A stretch of 64,000 bases of DNA, taken from NCBI GenBank assembly GCA_020635955.1, contig JACJYW010000003.1:496001-560000 (forward strand), read 5' to 3'. The DNA is from Crocinitomicaceae bacterium. GTDB taxonomy: Bacteria > Bacteroidota > Bacteroidia > Flavobacteriales_D > Crocinitomicaceae. The notes under the pieces are model-generated. The model saw only the letters and a program-made list of their open reading frames with translations, was not told the origin of the DNA and made no database searches. A program made the position numbers and the translations under genes. This document shows positions 36,501 through 43,515 of this stretch, piece after piece (within the stretch, counting starts at the first letter, position 1; each line of letters opens with the position of its first letter).

Positions 36501-36714
36501 TTCAGGATTTGATCCATTTGATTTCCATTTAACCATTTTCAATAGATGGGGTGAGGTGATCTTTGAATCATTCAATGCAGATAAAGGCTGGAATGGTCAT
36601 TACGGTCATCAGGGATTAGTTGAAGATGGTGTTTATGTTTGGCAAATTGAGTTCAAAGAATCTATGACAGACAAACATCACACTCACAGAGGACACGTCA
36701 CCGTATTGAAATAG
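30526..36714 (+). CDS. Giant modular T9SS type B surface protein B
   Basis: 2062 residues; signal peptide MKKFLLLLAFIGISIFSKAQ. The N-terminal ~360 residues are unique (a DVxxPCxxD-type PPC-like region with TFTTCGGTLDDTELTLYNSTG). Residues from about 365 onward match protein A. Four full modules start near residues 780, 948, 1116 and 1284 and a diverged fifth near 1453. Two PKD domains and an almost identical type B T9SS sorting domain end it. The extra length over A equals two modules (336 residues) plus the new N-terminus (~182). A cell-surface adhesin or matrix protein is the best guess. Confidence 0.88.
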   Translation: MKKFLLLLAFIGISIFSKAQCPFDNTFLMDATPPACPGTFTVGCMNGGEYVSINTIAGNTYTFTTCGGTLDDTELTLYNSTGTLIYDSNDDDCGVQSTINWVAPATETVNLLLDEFPCSNSGSCIDVQITCTPPVQSGNGCNTDITICTPGVAGPFGFNTPGPPVSTCLDFFGPTYAYIVLYITQSGPLEMLINGDANSGYLDVAVFDIPPSQDPCVAIQSTTNEIGCNYADFDDGCNQFGTSFPCTSSVPSPNVVAGDVLMIVVENWSGTSNTFTMELAPPPAAQTGPPDPTINPVGPFCDTDPPVQVTAVNMGGTWTGTGISSSGIFDPGTAGVGSFAIDYSIGQPPCQAASQTTIDVISCTSCLITNMTASIGACSAGAYQTTGVVEFTSAPATGQLIIEDCNGNQQVVNAPFTSPVNYTISGQTPDGLACDITAYFTDDVLCTQNIGYTAPTCPCNMDNFTVNIGACDPNTDNYMLNGTAEFTNPPATGTLIIEVDNGTTTYDTIINLPFVSPQTWSISGIPSDGSNCTVTVFFSDNAGCSNSLNYTAPSSCLCEAIAGTYNDNITGSTTTPYELCFGDQLDINANGDYTPAQDFNIGGVTYDPGIWLAVYSCNPSVMPPGDINTDPCFLGIASTNNGVWSIINNTGSGNTFFYVPITMYSMVDGIYAIAINGGDWCYDMGPVYEVTYLPEITASFVEDCLAGTATVTVNGGLPELDGSDFTASNLSPASASFGNTTTPDGGTIVVNGLQGGDNWSFDITDNDGCPITVTGGPFPPLEDPGFNYPQSSYCTSEAASTPTITGTTGGFFASTPAGLTINPVSGQITPATSTPGTYDITYTTPGTCFDDSTVTINIALTPSVNPVADQTVCDGSAFTAINFTGSAGSTFNWTNDNTNIGLGASGTGNIATFTGTAPTVQEVSSILVTPTAGACTGVPTLFNLTVNPLDDPSFNYAQTSWCTSEAPMTPTITGLAGGTFSATPAGLTLNTTTGQITPATTTPGTYDVTYTTAGACPQSSTVTVNIAATPSVNPVTDQTVCDGSAFTAITFTGSAGSTFNWTNDNTNTGLAASGTGNIAAFNGTAPTVQEVSNVTVTPSAGTCVGTPTSFTLTVNPLDDPSFNYAQTSWCTVEAPMTPTITGTTGGTFSATPAGLSLNTTTGEITPATSTPGTYDVTYTTAGACPQSSTITVNVAATPTVNPVTDQTVCDGASFTAINFTGSAGTTFNWTNDNMNTGLAGSGTGNIAAFNGTAPTVQEVSNITVTPTAGSCVGTPTSFALTVNPTEDASFSYPAAAWCTSDVLQNATITGTAGGTFSSSPAGLSINTANGDITPGSSTPGTYDVTYTTPGICSASSTVTITINEVPVADPVLDQTVCVGSNFSPINYTSTTAGTTFDWTNSNTLIGLSANGTGNIAAFAAQTTGGTISGTVTVTPSTSSCTGNDISFTLTVNDMDDPSFDYTPGLTYCQTAANPVENITGLTGGSFSYIVSSGGPTLDINTSTGAINLITSSIGAYDITYNTAGALGSLCPNTMTLQLVITGAPVADFTLGDYCANANDPLPTYINGGSGGIFSSTAGLVINPNTGQVDLSASTPGTYTVTNDINVAGCPTATATDDITIFELPSGTIAGTTTICAGDPLPDITLNATAGTGDWTFNYTLNGTPQSASTSGTSTTTINGASIGTYNLVSITDANGCTQTLAGQVVIGQYPLPVMDNIAAINLCDGSLAIVPDFTSTPQAVTFDWTNTGTDVGFGMSGQGNIGTFIGINTGSTAITGTIQVTPTSADGCVGNPMSFNIIVHPRPTVSFMADTLYGCEPLIVNFTNTSNIPGQNCFWTMGDGSTINGCGPIVYSYPAGVYDVSLTVTTAQGCTSSFSAANYISVDIVPEALFTYSPQELTIENTIVDFTNHSNNATTYEWDFGDDSPISTQESLPHLYPETPGSYMVTLTAYNGICMDQISQQIIIKDEIIFYVPNVFTPDGDMFNEMFQPVFTSGFDPFDFHLTIFNRWGEVIFESFNADKGWNGHYGHQGLVEDGVYVWQIEFKESMTDKHHTHRGHVTVLK
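32863..34881 (+). repeat. Four tandem 168-codon modules in protein B
   Basis: Module starts at 32863, 33367, 33871 and 34375, then 34882: spacings of exactly 504, 504, 504 and 507 bases. Modules 2 and 3 are nearly the same in protein but differ at many third codon positions, so the expansion is not very recent or the protein is under strong constraint. Confidence 0.8.
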
Positions 36715-36729
36715 AATAGCATAAAACAT

Positions 36730-36763
36730 AAAAAAAGGGTCAGTAAAACTGACCCTTTTTTAT
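36730..36763. terminator. Bidirectional terminator
   Basis: AAAAAAGGGTCAGT-AAA-ACTGACCCTTTTTT, a near-perfect symmetric stem with A and T tracts on both sides. It lies between protein B (plus) and arsM (minus) and can serve both. Confidence 0.92.
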
Positions 36764-36777
36764 TTATTCAATTTCTC

Positions 36778-37746
36778 TTAGCAGCATCCACCACCATTAT
36801 AATGATAGGTAGATTCAGAAATGTAGATATCATCTCGACCCAGTTTGGCCAGATTGCCTGCAGTTTTATCACAGACAGCTAATGGTTGATTTTGTAATAA
36901 TGTATGACCTTGCCCATCATCAAAAAGCTGGTCATCTCCATAATAAATAGCTGTTTTCCCTGTAAAAACACATGGGCCATCCTTAGGCATAGGGTCTTTA
37001 ATGGCACATACTTCAACTGATTCAATATAGATCAACTGAGGTGTATCGTAATGTTTTGGATCTAATACACGATACGGTCTTCTTGCCCTGATCTCCACTG
37101 TTCCAAATCCAACCGAAGTAATAAGATCAATATACTCTTTCAAAGGCAAAGATCCACTTAAACACAGAGCACGAAGTTTGTCGTCTTCTTTCAGGTTATC
37201 AGGCATTCCACCATCTGAAATTGGATCAGACAATACCAATCTTCCTCCCGGTTTTAAAACGCGGTACATTTCAGCCAATGCCTTTTTAAGATCATCTACC
37301 TTGAATATATTGAACAGACAATTTTGAGCCGCTACATCTACCGAAGTATCTTCTAACGGAAGTGAAAGCGCATCACCCTTTTTCAAATCGACAAAATCTG
37401 ACTTAAACCAGGAATTCATTTTCTCAGCTTCTTTAAAATTCCTTCTTGAAGCATCAAGCATTTCATCAACCACATCAACACCAATTACTCCGCCCTTTTG
37501 TCTTGAGAAATAAGAGAATTGGAGCAATTCCATACCTCCTCCAACTCCAACATAAAGTATTCTTGGGTTATTGACTAGATCTCTCGGGTCTACGGTACTT
37601 CCACATCCGTAATTCATTTCCAACATTATTTGTGGAATCTCTAGACCTGGTAAAGCCCAAACCGGAGTTGTTGTACAACATAAGCCTACTTCAGGCTCAA
37701 GAGCTGCTTTTTTGTAAAGGTCATTCGTTGCTTCAAGGTAACTCAT
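36778..37746 (-). CDS. arsM: Arsenite methyltransferase ArsM-like
   Basis: 322 residues from the ATG at 37746. SAM motif I is VGVGGGMELLQF (about 66-77). Cysteines at 23-24 (GLCCTTTPVW), 48, 143 and the terminal GGGCC (321-322) are typical of the arsenosugar-type ArsM, which methylates As(III). It is the last gene of the four-gene minus-strand unit and overlaps the glycosyltransferase by 14 bp. The methyltransferase assignment is firm. The arsenic substrate rests on the Cys pattern plus the arsS and glycosyltransferase neighbours. Confidence 0.85.
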   Translation of the reverse strand: MSYLEATNDLYKKAALEPEVGLCCTTTPVWALPGLEIPQIMLEMNYGCGSTVDPRDLVNNPRILYVGVGGGMELLQFSYFSRQKGGVIGVDVVDEMLDASRRNFKEAEKMNSWFKSDFVDLKKGDALSLPLEDTSVDVAAQNCLFNIFKVDDLKKALAEMYRVLKPGGRLVLSDPISDGGMPDNLKEDDKLRALCLSGSLPLKEYIDLITSVGFGTVEIRARRPYRVLDPKHYDTPQLIYIESVEVCAIKDPMPKDGPCVFTGKTAIYYGDDQLFDDGQGHTLLQNQPLAVCDKTAGNLAKLGRDDIYISESTYHYNGGGCC

Positions 37747-38350
37747 ATAAATGTTTAAATTTTGTTGAAATGGTGGATCCCTTAAGATCTTCCAATGTAT
37801 CAATATCACTTAATTCTGCAAGAATATCAAAACTGATATCCTTCACGATCAACTCATCTAATGTTTGTTTCAATAACTGATCAGTAGACCATGATTTATC
37901 AATGAATATACAGTCGTACAAATTTACCATTCCTAACAAATAGTAGCCACCATCTTTCGCTTTACCAAAAACAGTCTTTTTATCATGAAGTGATTCAAGG
38001 GCCTGAATCAAAATTCTCGTGTTGATATCAGGAAGATCAGAACCAATTCCTATTACCCGCCTATACCCCATTGAAAAGGAATGTTCAAATGCTTGCTGCA
38101 TACGTTCTCCCAGATCACTTCCCTTTTGGACGAATTTTGGCTTATCCTTCCAATGGTATTCATCTATTTGATCTGAATAATAAATATGAAGGTCCGCATT
38201 ATCTATCTTACCGGTTACTTTTTCAGTGATATCCAGTAATTCTTTATATACCTCAAAGGCTCCGTCATCTCCAATAGAAGCTGCTAGCCGGGTTTTTACT
38301 TTACCAGGTATTAAATTCTTCGTAAAAACAATGATCAGGTCTTCAGACAT
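37733..38350 (-). CDS. Arsenosugar-cluster glycosyltransferase (TIGR04282-like)
   Basis: 205 residues. GT-A-type small glycosyltransferase features: LIIVFTKNLIPGKVKTRLA at the N-terminus, SDLGERM, IGIGSDLPDI and KDGGYYLLGM. The family, once called radical-SAM/selenodomain-associated transferase 1, is regularly found with arsS and is thought to help build the sugar part of arsenosugars. Spacing to arsS is 6 bp; it overlaps arsM by 14 bp. The donor and acceptor are not known from sequence. Confidence 0.83.
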   Translation of the reverse strand: MSEDLIIVFTKNLIPGKVKTRLAASIGDDGAFEVYKELLDITEKVTGKIDNADLHIYYSDQIDEYHWKDKPKFVQKGSDLGERMQQAFEHSFSMGYRRVIGIGSDLPDINTRILIQALESLHDKKTVFGKAKDGGYYLLGMVNLYDCIFIDKSWSTDQLLKQTLDELIVKDISFDILAELSDIDTLEDLKGSTISTKFKHLYELP

Positions 38351-38356
38351 GAAAAA

Positions 38357-39376
38357 TTAGATAATGGCTCCCTGACAACTTGACCCGGCTCCTGCAGTAC
38401 AACCATAACAATGATTATTCACAACAATATTGCGGTCTTGAAGTGCTTCAATACTAAAATCTTTAATATTCTTTACTTTGGATGTTACAGGTAACTGAAG
38501 CATCTGATTGAAATCACAATCAAAAAGATCTCCATTCCAATCAACTGAAAGTGTATTTCTACACATAACGCCTTCTGCAGCTACAGGATTGAATTTATCA
38601 TACAACAATTCCATATAGCTTTCATATCGATCATTCTCAAGCAAGAATTCAAGGAATCTGGCAATCGGTAAATTCGTTATAGTATAGAGACTATTAAAGT
38701 CAATATTATAGTTCTCCTTCAACTCTCTTTTATAATCAGCTTCAAGTGAATGTTGATCAGGAGCAACACTTGGCCCTCCCGGATTATATACTAAATGAAG
38801 TTTCAAACCTGGTTCTTTGCCATATCCCAATTCATTCAGAATATTCAAGGCTTTGATCGATTTGTTGAATACTCCATCTCCTCTTTGCTTATCTACATTT
38901 GACTCGGTATAACAAGGCAATGAAGAGATCACCGTTACCCTATGCGCTTTAAATAATTGAGGATACGATTTGAATTTTCCTTCCACCAAAATAGTAAGAT
39001 TTGATCGAACGATCACTTCAACCTTTCTCTTTGATAGTTCATTCAAAAGCCACTCAAAGTTCGGATTCATCTCCGGAGCTCCACCTGTTAGGTCTACAGT
39101 TTTAATATCTTGTAGATCAATAACATTCAGACAACTTTCCAGAACCTCCTTTGTCATGATCTCTTTACGATAGGGAGATGCATCAACGTGACAATGAGAA
39201 CATTGTTGGTTGCACATATACCCTAAATTGATCTGAAGAATATCTAATTTAGTAGGCTTTAAAGGCCATAATCCAACTTCAGAAAGCTTCTTGGAAAAGG
39301 CTTTTTCACCCGATTGCCAATCAGCTAATACTTCTAGTTGTTGATGAGGAGAAAGTTTAGATAAAGTATTACTCAT
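38357..39376 (-). CDS. arsS: Arsenosugar radical SAM protein ArsS
   Basis: 339 residues. The radical SAM motif C55-NQQ-C59-SH-C62 follows QINLGYM. The C-terminal domain (DUF3641-like) ends in the characteristic CYGCTAGAGSSCQGA, which in some homologues holds selenocysteine; all are cysteine here. ArsS makes a 5'-deoxyadenosyl-arsenical precursor of arsenosugars. The start overlaps the DUF547 stop by 8 bp. It is the strongest marker of the cluster. Confidence 0.92.
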   Translation of the reverse strand: MSNTLSKLSPHQQLEVLADWQSGEKAFSKKLSEVGLWPLKPTKLDILQINLGYMCNQQCSHCHVDASPYRKEIMTKEVLESCLNVIDLQDIKTVDLTGGAPEMNPNFEWLLNELSKRKVEVIVRSNLTILVEGKFKSYPQLFKAHRVTVISSLPCYTESNVDKQRGDGVFNKSIKALNILNELGYGKEPGLKLHLVYNPGGPSVAPDQHSLEADYKRELKENYNIDFNSLYTITNLPIARFLEFLLENDRYESYMELLYDKFNPVAAEGVMCRNTLSVDWNGDLFDCDFNQMLQLPVTSKVKNIKDFSIEALQDRNIVVNNHCYGCTAGAGSSCQGAII

Positions 39377-40100
39377 TCAAAGCCCAGTTATACTCTAAAT
39401 ACTCGATCTTTGCGTCATCTTTGATGGTCAGATCACCACTGTATTTATTCAAGAATGTGATCACTGTCTCACCATTTTTGTTGAAATCCTCAGCATACCA
39501 TTCAAATATCTTTGAGATCTTCACTTTTTTCTCAGACAATTGATTTTGCGCGCTATCCTGAATGAATTTTTTTGTCACCTTCTCTAGTTGCGCATTCAAT
39601 TTATCTGACTCATATGCTTCGTTCAACAATTTTGGGCAAGATTTCGCTCCACAGTTGATGGCAAAATGAATTCTCGGATCATCCATTTTTCTTAAAATAT
39701 TATCCTCAACTTGCTGCAATGAATATTGTTGTGGCCCTATTTGTACCATTCTAAAATTCCAGATGTCCTTTCCTGAAAAACTGGCATCTTTTGGTGAACT
39801 AAGAGGATACTTAGCCAAGATGAATTTTATCGTATATGCATTGTATGCATTAATGTAAAAGGCTTTTTTCTCAGCACCTGTCCAATCTTTTTGAGGAGCG
39901 TGTTCACGTAATTCGATCAAATATTGATCAAATAATTCCATATCCTTCTTATACCCCTTATAATCCACTACTCCATTTGCAGTAACATATTTCTGTAATA
40001 GAGTTGTCCATTTAGAATGATCTGCTTTAGTTGAAGCCAAAGAGATATTCGCCGTAAATACAATTAAGATTATGAGGATAGATCGGTTCATTACTTTCAA
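39369..40100 (-). CDS. DUF547 exported protein
   Basis: 243 residues. A signal peptide (MKVMNRSILIILIVFTANISLAS) is followed by a DUF547 domain: WTTLLQKYVTANGVVDYKGY, AFYINAYNAYTIKFILAKYPL, and IHFAINCGAKSCPKLLNEAY. DUF547 genes are frequent companions of arsS in Bacteroidota. It heads the DUF547-arsS-GT-arsM unit. The biochemical role is not known. Confidence 0.87.
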   Translation of the reverse strand: MKVMNRSILIILIVFTANISLASTKADHSKWTTLLQKYVTANGVVDYKGYKKDMELFDQYLIELREHAPQKDWTGAEKKAFYINAYNAYTIKFILAKYPLSSPKDASFSGKDIWNFRMVQIGPQQYSLQQVEDNILRKMDDPRIHFAINCGAKSCPKLLNEAYESDKLNAQLEKVTKKFIQDSAQNQLSEKKVKISKIFEWYAEDFNKNGETVITFLNKYSGDLTIKDDAKIEYLEYNWALNE

Positions 40101-40154
40101 TTTTTAGTGAGTTTGATTTGTCAGAACTAAGATAACAAATATTGAACCACAATT

Positions 40155-40706
40155 CTAAAATGACAAAATCTTATCGGGTGTAACACAGAAATGTAGCCGT
40201 ATATCATTAGGATTCAGATCCTGAATTTGTTCTACCGGATCAAAATAACTCAGTCCAACAAAAATGCAATCTTCAGAACAAGTGGCCAGGAATTGATCAT
40301 AGAATCCTTTACCATAACCCACTCTATTACCAGATTCATCCACCACTAATAATGGCACTAAAACCATATCTATCACTTTTGGATCTATCTCTTCTCCATA
40401 AGTTGGTTCAGGAATGCCCCATTCAGAAGTTACTAGTTGGTCAACGGATTCATACAGCACATGTTTCAGTGAGCCTTCTTTTGTGACAACAGGAAGAATA
40501 AAATTGGCGTTGACATTCTCAATAATGTGCCATGTATTGATCTCAAACAATCTTGATATAGGAAGAAAAACACTTACGTTATAACCGGAAATATTGAATT
40601 TAGCCAGAAAACGGTCAGCTATCTTCCTGGCCATTTCTTCTCTGAGTTCTGAACTTAAGAACTGCCTCTTTTCTTTGTATGTTTTTCTTAGTTCAGACTT
40701 CTTCAT
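40155..40706 (-). CDS. 5-formyltetrahydrofolate cyclo-ligase
   Basis: 183 residues. N-terminal KSELRKTYKEKRQFLSSEL, WGIPEP and the C-terminal VDESGNRVGYGKGFYDQFL loop are the family signatures (ygfA/MTHFS). It converts 5-formyl-THF to 5,10-methenyl-THF with ATP. The start overlaps by one base the stop of the TauE gene upstream, so it is probably co-transcribed with that gene and ybaB. Confidence 0.92.
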   Translation of the reverse strand: MKKSELRKTYKEKRQFLSSELREEMARKIADRFLAKFNISGYNVSVFLPISRLFEINTWHIIENVNANFILPVVTKEGSLKHVLYESVDQLVTSEWGIPEPTYGEEIDPKVIDMVLVPLLVVDESGNRVGYGKGFYDQFLATCSEDCIFVGLSYFDPVEQIQDLNPNDIRLHFCVTPDKILSF

Positions 40707-41482
40707 TACTTATTTAACCATCCTAGTGCAAGGGCAACTCCAAAAATGACCATTGCCATGGAAATGAAGTTAGTTAAAAATTTCATATTCATCTTTTTGA
40801 GCAAGAATTTGCCCAAAATGGCCCCAAATAATGCAGAAACAAGAGCAATAATGATATATAGCCATTTTTCTGACAATGAGGAAATATCATAGGACGTAAA
40901 GTAAACAGATGTACGAACTATATCGACTGCAAGTGCTACGACAATTCCTGTTGCTATAAAAGCCTCCTTTTCGAGCTGATACTTAACTAAAAAAGCTGTT
41001 CGCAAAGCTCCCTGGTGTCCAGATAATCCTCCAAAAAATCCACTGATCGCTCCTCCCAACCACAAGCTCTTCTTAGAAAATGCGAGGGTCCATGACGGTA
41101 TCACTTCAATAAGGGCAAATCCAATGAGCACTATCGAGAAAATTACATTAAGCAGCAGTACATCAAAAGTTTTAACTCCAATAGTATAACTAGCTAAAAC
41201 AATGTTTTGAACATGAGAAATAAGTTCAGCTCCCAAAAATGCCGCTGGTATTGCCGCTAAGCCAAATGGTATAGCGACTTTCCAGTTCACATTTCGTTTC
41301 ATAAGTATAAACTTGAACACATTATTCAGAAAATGAACAATAGCTGTTCCTGCTATGGCTATGATCGGATCTTTAAAGAGTAAAATAAAAACTGGAGTCA
41401 GCAAAGTCCCTAGTCCGAATCCAGAGAAGAAAGTTAGCCAACTAGCTCCAAAAGCAACTAATATGAGTAGAACTATATCCAA
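40706..41482 (-). CDS. TauE/SafE family anion exporter
   Basis: 258 residues, about eight hydrophobic segments. The repeated TauE/SafE fold is visible: GASWLTFFSGFGLGTLLTPVF with the internal second copy LWLGGAISGFFGGLSGHQGALRTAFL. The family exports sulfite or organosulfonates, or takes up other anions; the substrate is unknown. It lies 1 bp after ybaB and 1 base into the cyclo-ligase. Confidence 0.88.
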   Translation of the reverse strand: MDIVLLILVAFGASWLTFFSGFGLGTLLTPVFILLFKDPIIAIAGTAIVHFLNNVFKFILMKRNVNWKVAIPFGLAAIPAAFLGAELISHVQNIVLASYTIGVKTFDVLLLNVIFSIVLIGFALIEVIPSWTLAFSKKSLWLGGAISGFFGGLSGHQGALRTAFLVKYQLEKEAFIATGIVVALAVDIVRTSVYFTSYDISSLSEKWLYIIIALVSALFGAILGKFLLKKMNMKFLTNFISMAMVIFGVALALGWLNK

Positions 41483-41483
41483 C

Positions 41484-41771
41484 TTACATTCCAGGTAACA
41501 GTCCCTTGGCTGATTGCGCCATTTCGAGCTCTTTCGTTTTATTAGCTTGATCCAGTGCCTTATTGGCCGCTATGACGACATGATCTAACAATTCCTCTCT
41601 TTCCATTCCTTCACCGCCTTTTATATCGGTGATCACGCCGTTACCGTTCACCTCAACAACTATAGAGGACGAGGAACCTTCAATCTTAATATTATTCAAC
41701 CTTTCTTTCGTGGCTTCGACTTGTTTCTGCATTTCCTGCAGCTTTTTCATCATGTCATTTCCAAACATCAA
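41484..41771 (-). CDS. ybaB: YbaB/EbfC nucleoid-associated protein
   Basis: 95 residues. MMKKLQEMQKQVEATKERLNNIKIEG, VEVNGNGVITDIKGG and the terminal AQSAKGLLPGM are YbaB family features. It binds DNA as a dimer. A minus-strand TAATTTTG box is at 41798-41805. First gene of the ybaB-TauE-cyclo-ligase unit, divergent from dapD. Confidence 0.93.
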   Translation of the reverse strand: MMFGNDMMKKLQEMQKQVEATKERLNNIKIEGSSSSIVVEVNGNGVITDIKGGEGMEREELLDHVVIAANKALDQANKTKELEMAQSAKGLLPGM

Positions 41772-41852
41772 TCCTGATCTTTATTAAATATATAACTCAA
41801 AATTACACAAGAAAAAGGAGGCAAAGGCTATCTTTGAACCCAAATTTAAGCT

Positions 41853-42662
41853 ATGCAGGAGATCATTGAAAAGGCATGGGATGACAGATCCCTTCTTGAA
41901 ACAAGCGAAGTTAGATCAGCCATTGAAAAAGTTATTGCACAAATTGATGCTGGTACTTTAAGGGTAGCTGAACCATTAGGTAATGGAGATTGGCAAGTGA
42001 ACGAATGGGTGAAGAAAGCGGTAGTCATGTACTTTCCTATTCGCAAAATGGAAACTATCGAAGTTGGGCCCTTTGAATTTCATGATAAAATGGCTTTGAA
42101 AACTGGCTATCAGGAAAAAGGAATAAGAGTTGTTCCTCACGCCATTGCTCGTTACGGTGCTTATATCTCTAAAGGAGTAATCATGATGCCTTCATACGTT
42201 AATATTGGGGCATATGTAGATGAGGGCACCATGGTTGATACCTGGGCTACTGTTGGGTCTTGTGCGCAAATTGGTAAGAACGTTCATTTAAGTGGTGGTG
42301 TTGGAATAGGAGGTGTTCTTGAACCACTTCAAGCTGCACCAGTAATCATAGAGGACAATGCCTTTATAGGATCAAGATGTATTGTAGTTGAAGGAGTGAG
42401 AGTTGGTAAGGAAGCTGTTTTAGGGGCAAATGTTGTATTAACCATGTCCACAAAGATCATTGATGTAACAGGGTCAACTCCAATAGAAATGAAAGGCTTC
42501 GTACCCGAAAGAAGTGTTGTTATTCCCGGATCTTACACTAAAAAATTCCCTGCCGGAGAGTATCAGGTACCTTGTGCTTTAATAATTGGAAAAAGAAAAG
42601 AATCTACTGATAAGAAAACTTCATTGAATGATGCTTTGAGAGAGAATGATGTTGCGGTTTAA
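41853..42662 (+). CDS. dapD: Tetrahydrodipicolinate N-succinyltransferase
   Basis: 269 residues. Helical N-terminus with NGDWQVNEWVKKAV, then a left-handed beta helix of hexapeptides (IGAYVDEGTMVDTWATVGSCAQIG ... GGVGIGGVLEP). It acts in diaminopimelate and lysine synthesis, matching the mpl-type ligase further on, which recycles DAP peptides. A TATCTTTG box at 41829-41836 is 16 bases before the start. A TAGAG-type repeat begins directly after the stop. Confidence 0.96.
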   Translation: MQEIIEKAWDDRSLLETSEVRSAIEKVIAQIDAGTLRVAEPLGNGDWQVNEWVKKAVVMYFPIRKMETIEVGPFEFHDKMALKTGYQEKGIRVVPHAIARYGAYISKGVIMMPSYVNIGAYVDEGTMVDTWATVGSCAQIGKNVHLSGGVGIGGVLEPLQAAPVIIEDNAFIGSRCIVVEGVRVGKEAVLGANVVLTMSTKIIDVTGSTPIEMKGFVPERSVVIPGSYTKKFPAGEYQVPCALIIGKRKESTDKKTSLNDALRENDVAV

Positions 42663-42666
42663 ATGG

Positions 42667-42777
42667 TGTCTAGAGGTTAGAGAGTGGATATTAGAGATTA
42701 GAGTAATAAAAAAACTCATCCGTTGTCGGATGAGTTTTTTTATTTAATATCTATGCTCTAAACTCTACTATCTACAA
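42667..42777. repeat. TAGAG/TAGAT-type repeat flanking a terminator
   Basis: The left arm (42667-42703) repeats TCTAGAGGTTAGAGAG...GATATTAGAGATTAGAG. The right arm (42749-42777) reads TATCTATGCTCTAAACTC, approximately its inverse. The dapD terminator sits between them. It resembles the repeats at 3853, 45555 and 60921. Confidence 0.55.
42707..42743 (+). terminator. Intrinsic terminator after dapD
   Basis: AAACTCATCCG-TTGT-CGGATGAGTTT, an 11-bp perfect stem with A- and T-runs at its ends. Closes dapD and possibly the convergent 65-residue gene. Confidence 0.9.
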
Positions 42778-42969
42778 ATCCTCCCCCTGACATTTCTCAT
42801 CCGGCCTTGCACCGCAAAAACTGCATGTACCATCTTCTCCATTATTCACCAAAGGGTTATTACTAGCACATGTTCCAGCAAATTTACCGTCTTTTTTAGC
42901 CCAGATCTTAATAGCAATCCCGGCGAATCCAAGTCCTAATAATCCAATAGCAATGAGTGCAAGTTTCAT
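42772..42969 (-). CDS. NqrM-like small membrane-anchored Cys protein
   Basis: 65 residues. One N-terminal membrane helix (LALIAIGLLGLGFAGIAIKIW) is followed by a short domain with GTCASNN, CSFCGA and EKCQG, i.e. four cysteines. The layout (single helix, then C-x-n-CxxCG-x-n-C) matches NqrM (DUF539), a factor that supplies iron to Na+-NQR, though the spacing differs. Function inferred from layout only; it could be a Bacteroidota-specific membrane-or-secreted protein. Confidence 0.6.
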   Translation of the reverse strand: MKLALIAIGLLGLGFAGIAIKIWAKKDGKFAGTCASNNPLVNNGEDGTCSFCGARPDEKCQGEDL

Positions 42970-43019
42970 ATTCAGTGATTTTGTACAAAGTTAGACATTC
43001 AAATAGAATAATCCTTTCA

Positions 43020-43055
43020 AAAAAAAATCACGATTCTAAGAACCGTGATTTTTAA
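43020..43055 (-). terminator. Terminator of the 43082-43941 pair
   Basis: On the minus strand AATCACG / CGTGATT with an 11-base internal part is followed by TTTTTTTT. It lies directly after the stop of the gene at 43082. Confidence 0.8.
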
Positions 43056-43081
43056 TTTTATTTCAGTCATTTAGACTGATT

Positions 43082-43492
43082 TTAATCATTCAAATGTTTG
43101 GCGTTCATCCAGTACATCACAAGAAAAGCAATTGGAAAGATCCAGGCAATCATTAATGCTGTTGTCGCAAGACCCGCCATACTAGATGGTAGAATTGCAA
43201 AAAACAATACAGCTGGTAAAATCATAGCCGCTACTTCCCCTGCAGTATAGATCATCAATCCCTTTTTCTTTAGGTTCCACATCTCATATGCTCCATAAGC
43301 TGTTGCAGCATTACATGCAACAACTAACAATATATACCACATTGGCGCAGAATATGAATTGCCAGAACTAACAAAAGATCCAATAATTCCCCAACCTGAA
43401 CCAACCCAGGTTAAGATACATAGTACTGTTAGAAACTGAGGTCGTGATCCTGAGAAACCACCAGCGTCTTGATCTAAAATTTCGTCTGACAT
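43082..43492 (-). CDS. Small four-helix membrane protein
   Basis: 136 residues, not recognised. A polar 15-residue N-terminus is followed by about four hydrophobic segments (FLTVLCILTWVGSGWGIIGSF, WYILLVVACNAATAYGAY, and two more). It shares layout and the pattern xPQxLxxLxILxxVGSxxG with the gene at 43516, so the two look paralogous. 23 bp separate them. Function unknown. Confidence 0.6.
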   Translation of the reverse strand: MSDEILDQDAGGFSGSRPQFLTVLCILTWVGSGWGIIGSFVSSGNSYSAPMWYILLVVACNAATAYGAYEMWNLKKKGLMIYTAGEVAAMILPAVLFFAILPSSMAGLATTALMIAWIFPIAFLVMYWMNAKHLND

Positions 43493-43515
43493 TTGTTTGA
43501 TTTTTATTTAGATGA

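Noticed and set aside
38357..38420. Selenocysteine in ArsS
   Set aside because: The C-terminal motif reads CYGCTAGAGSSCQG with cysteine codons throughout and no in-frame TGA, so this copy is the Cys form.
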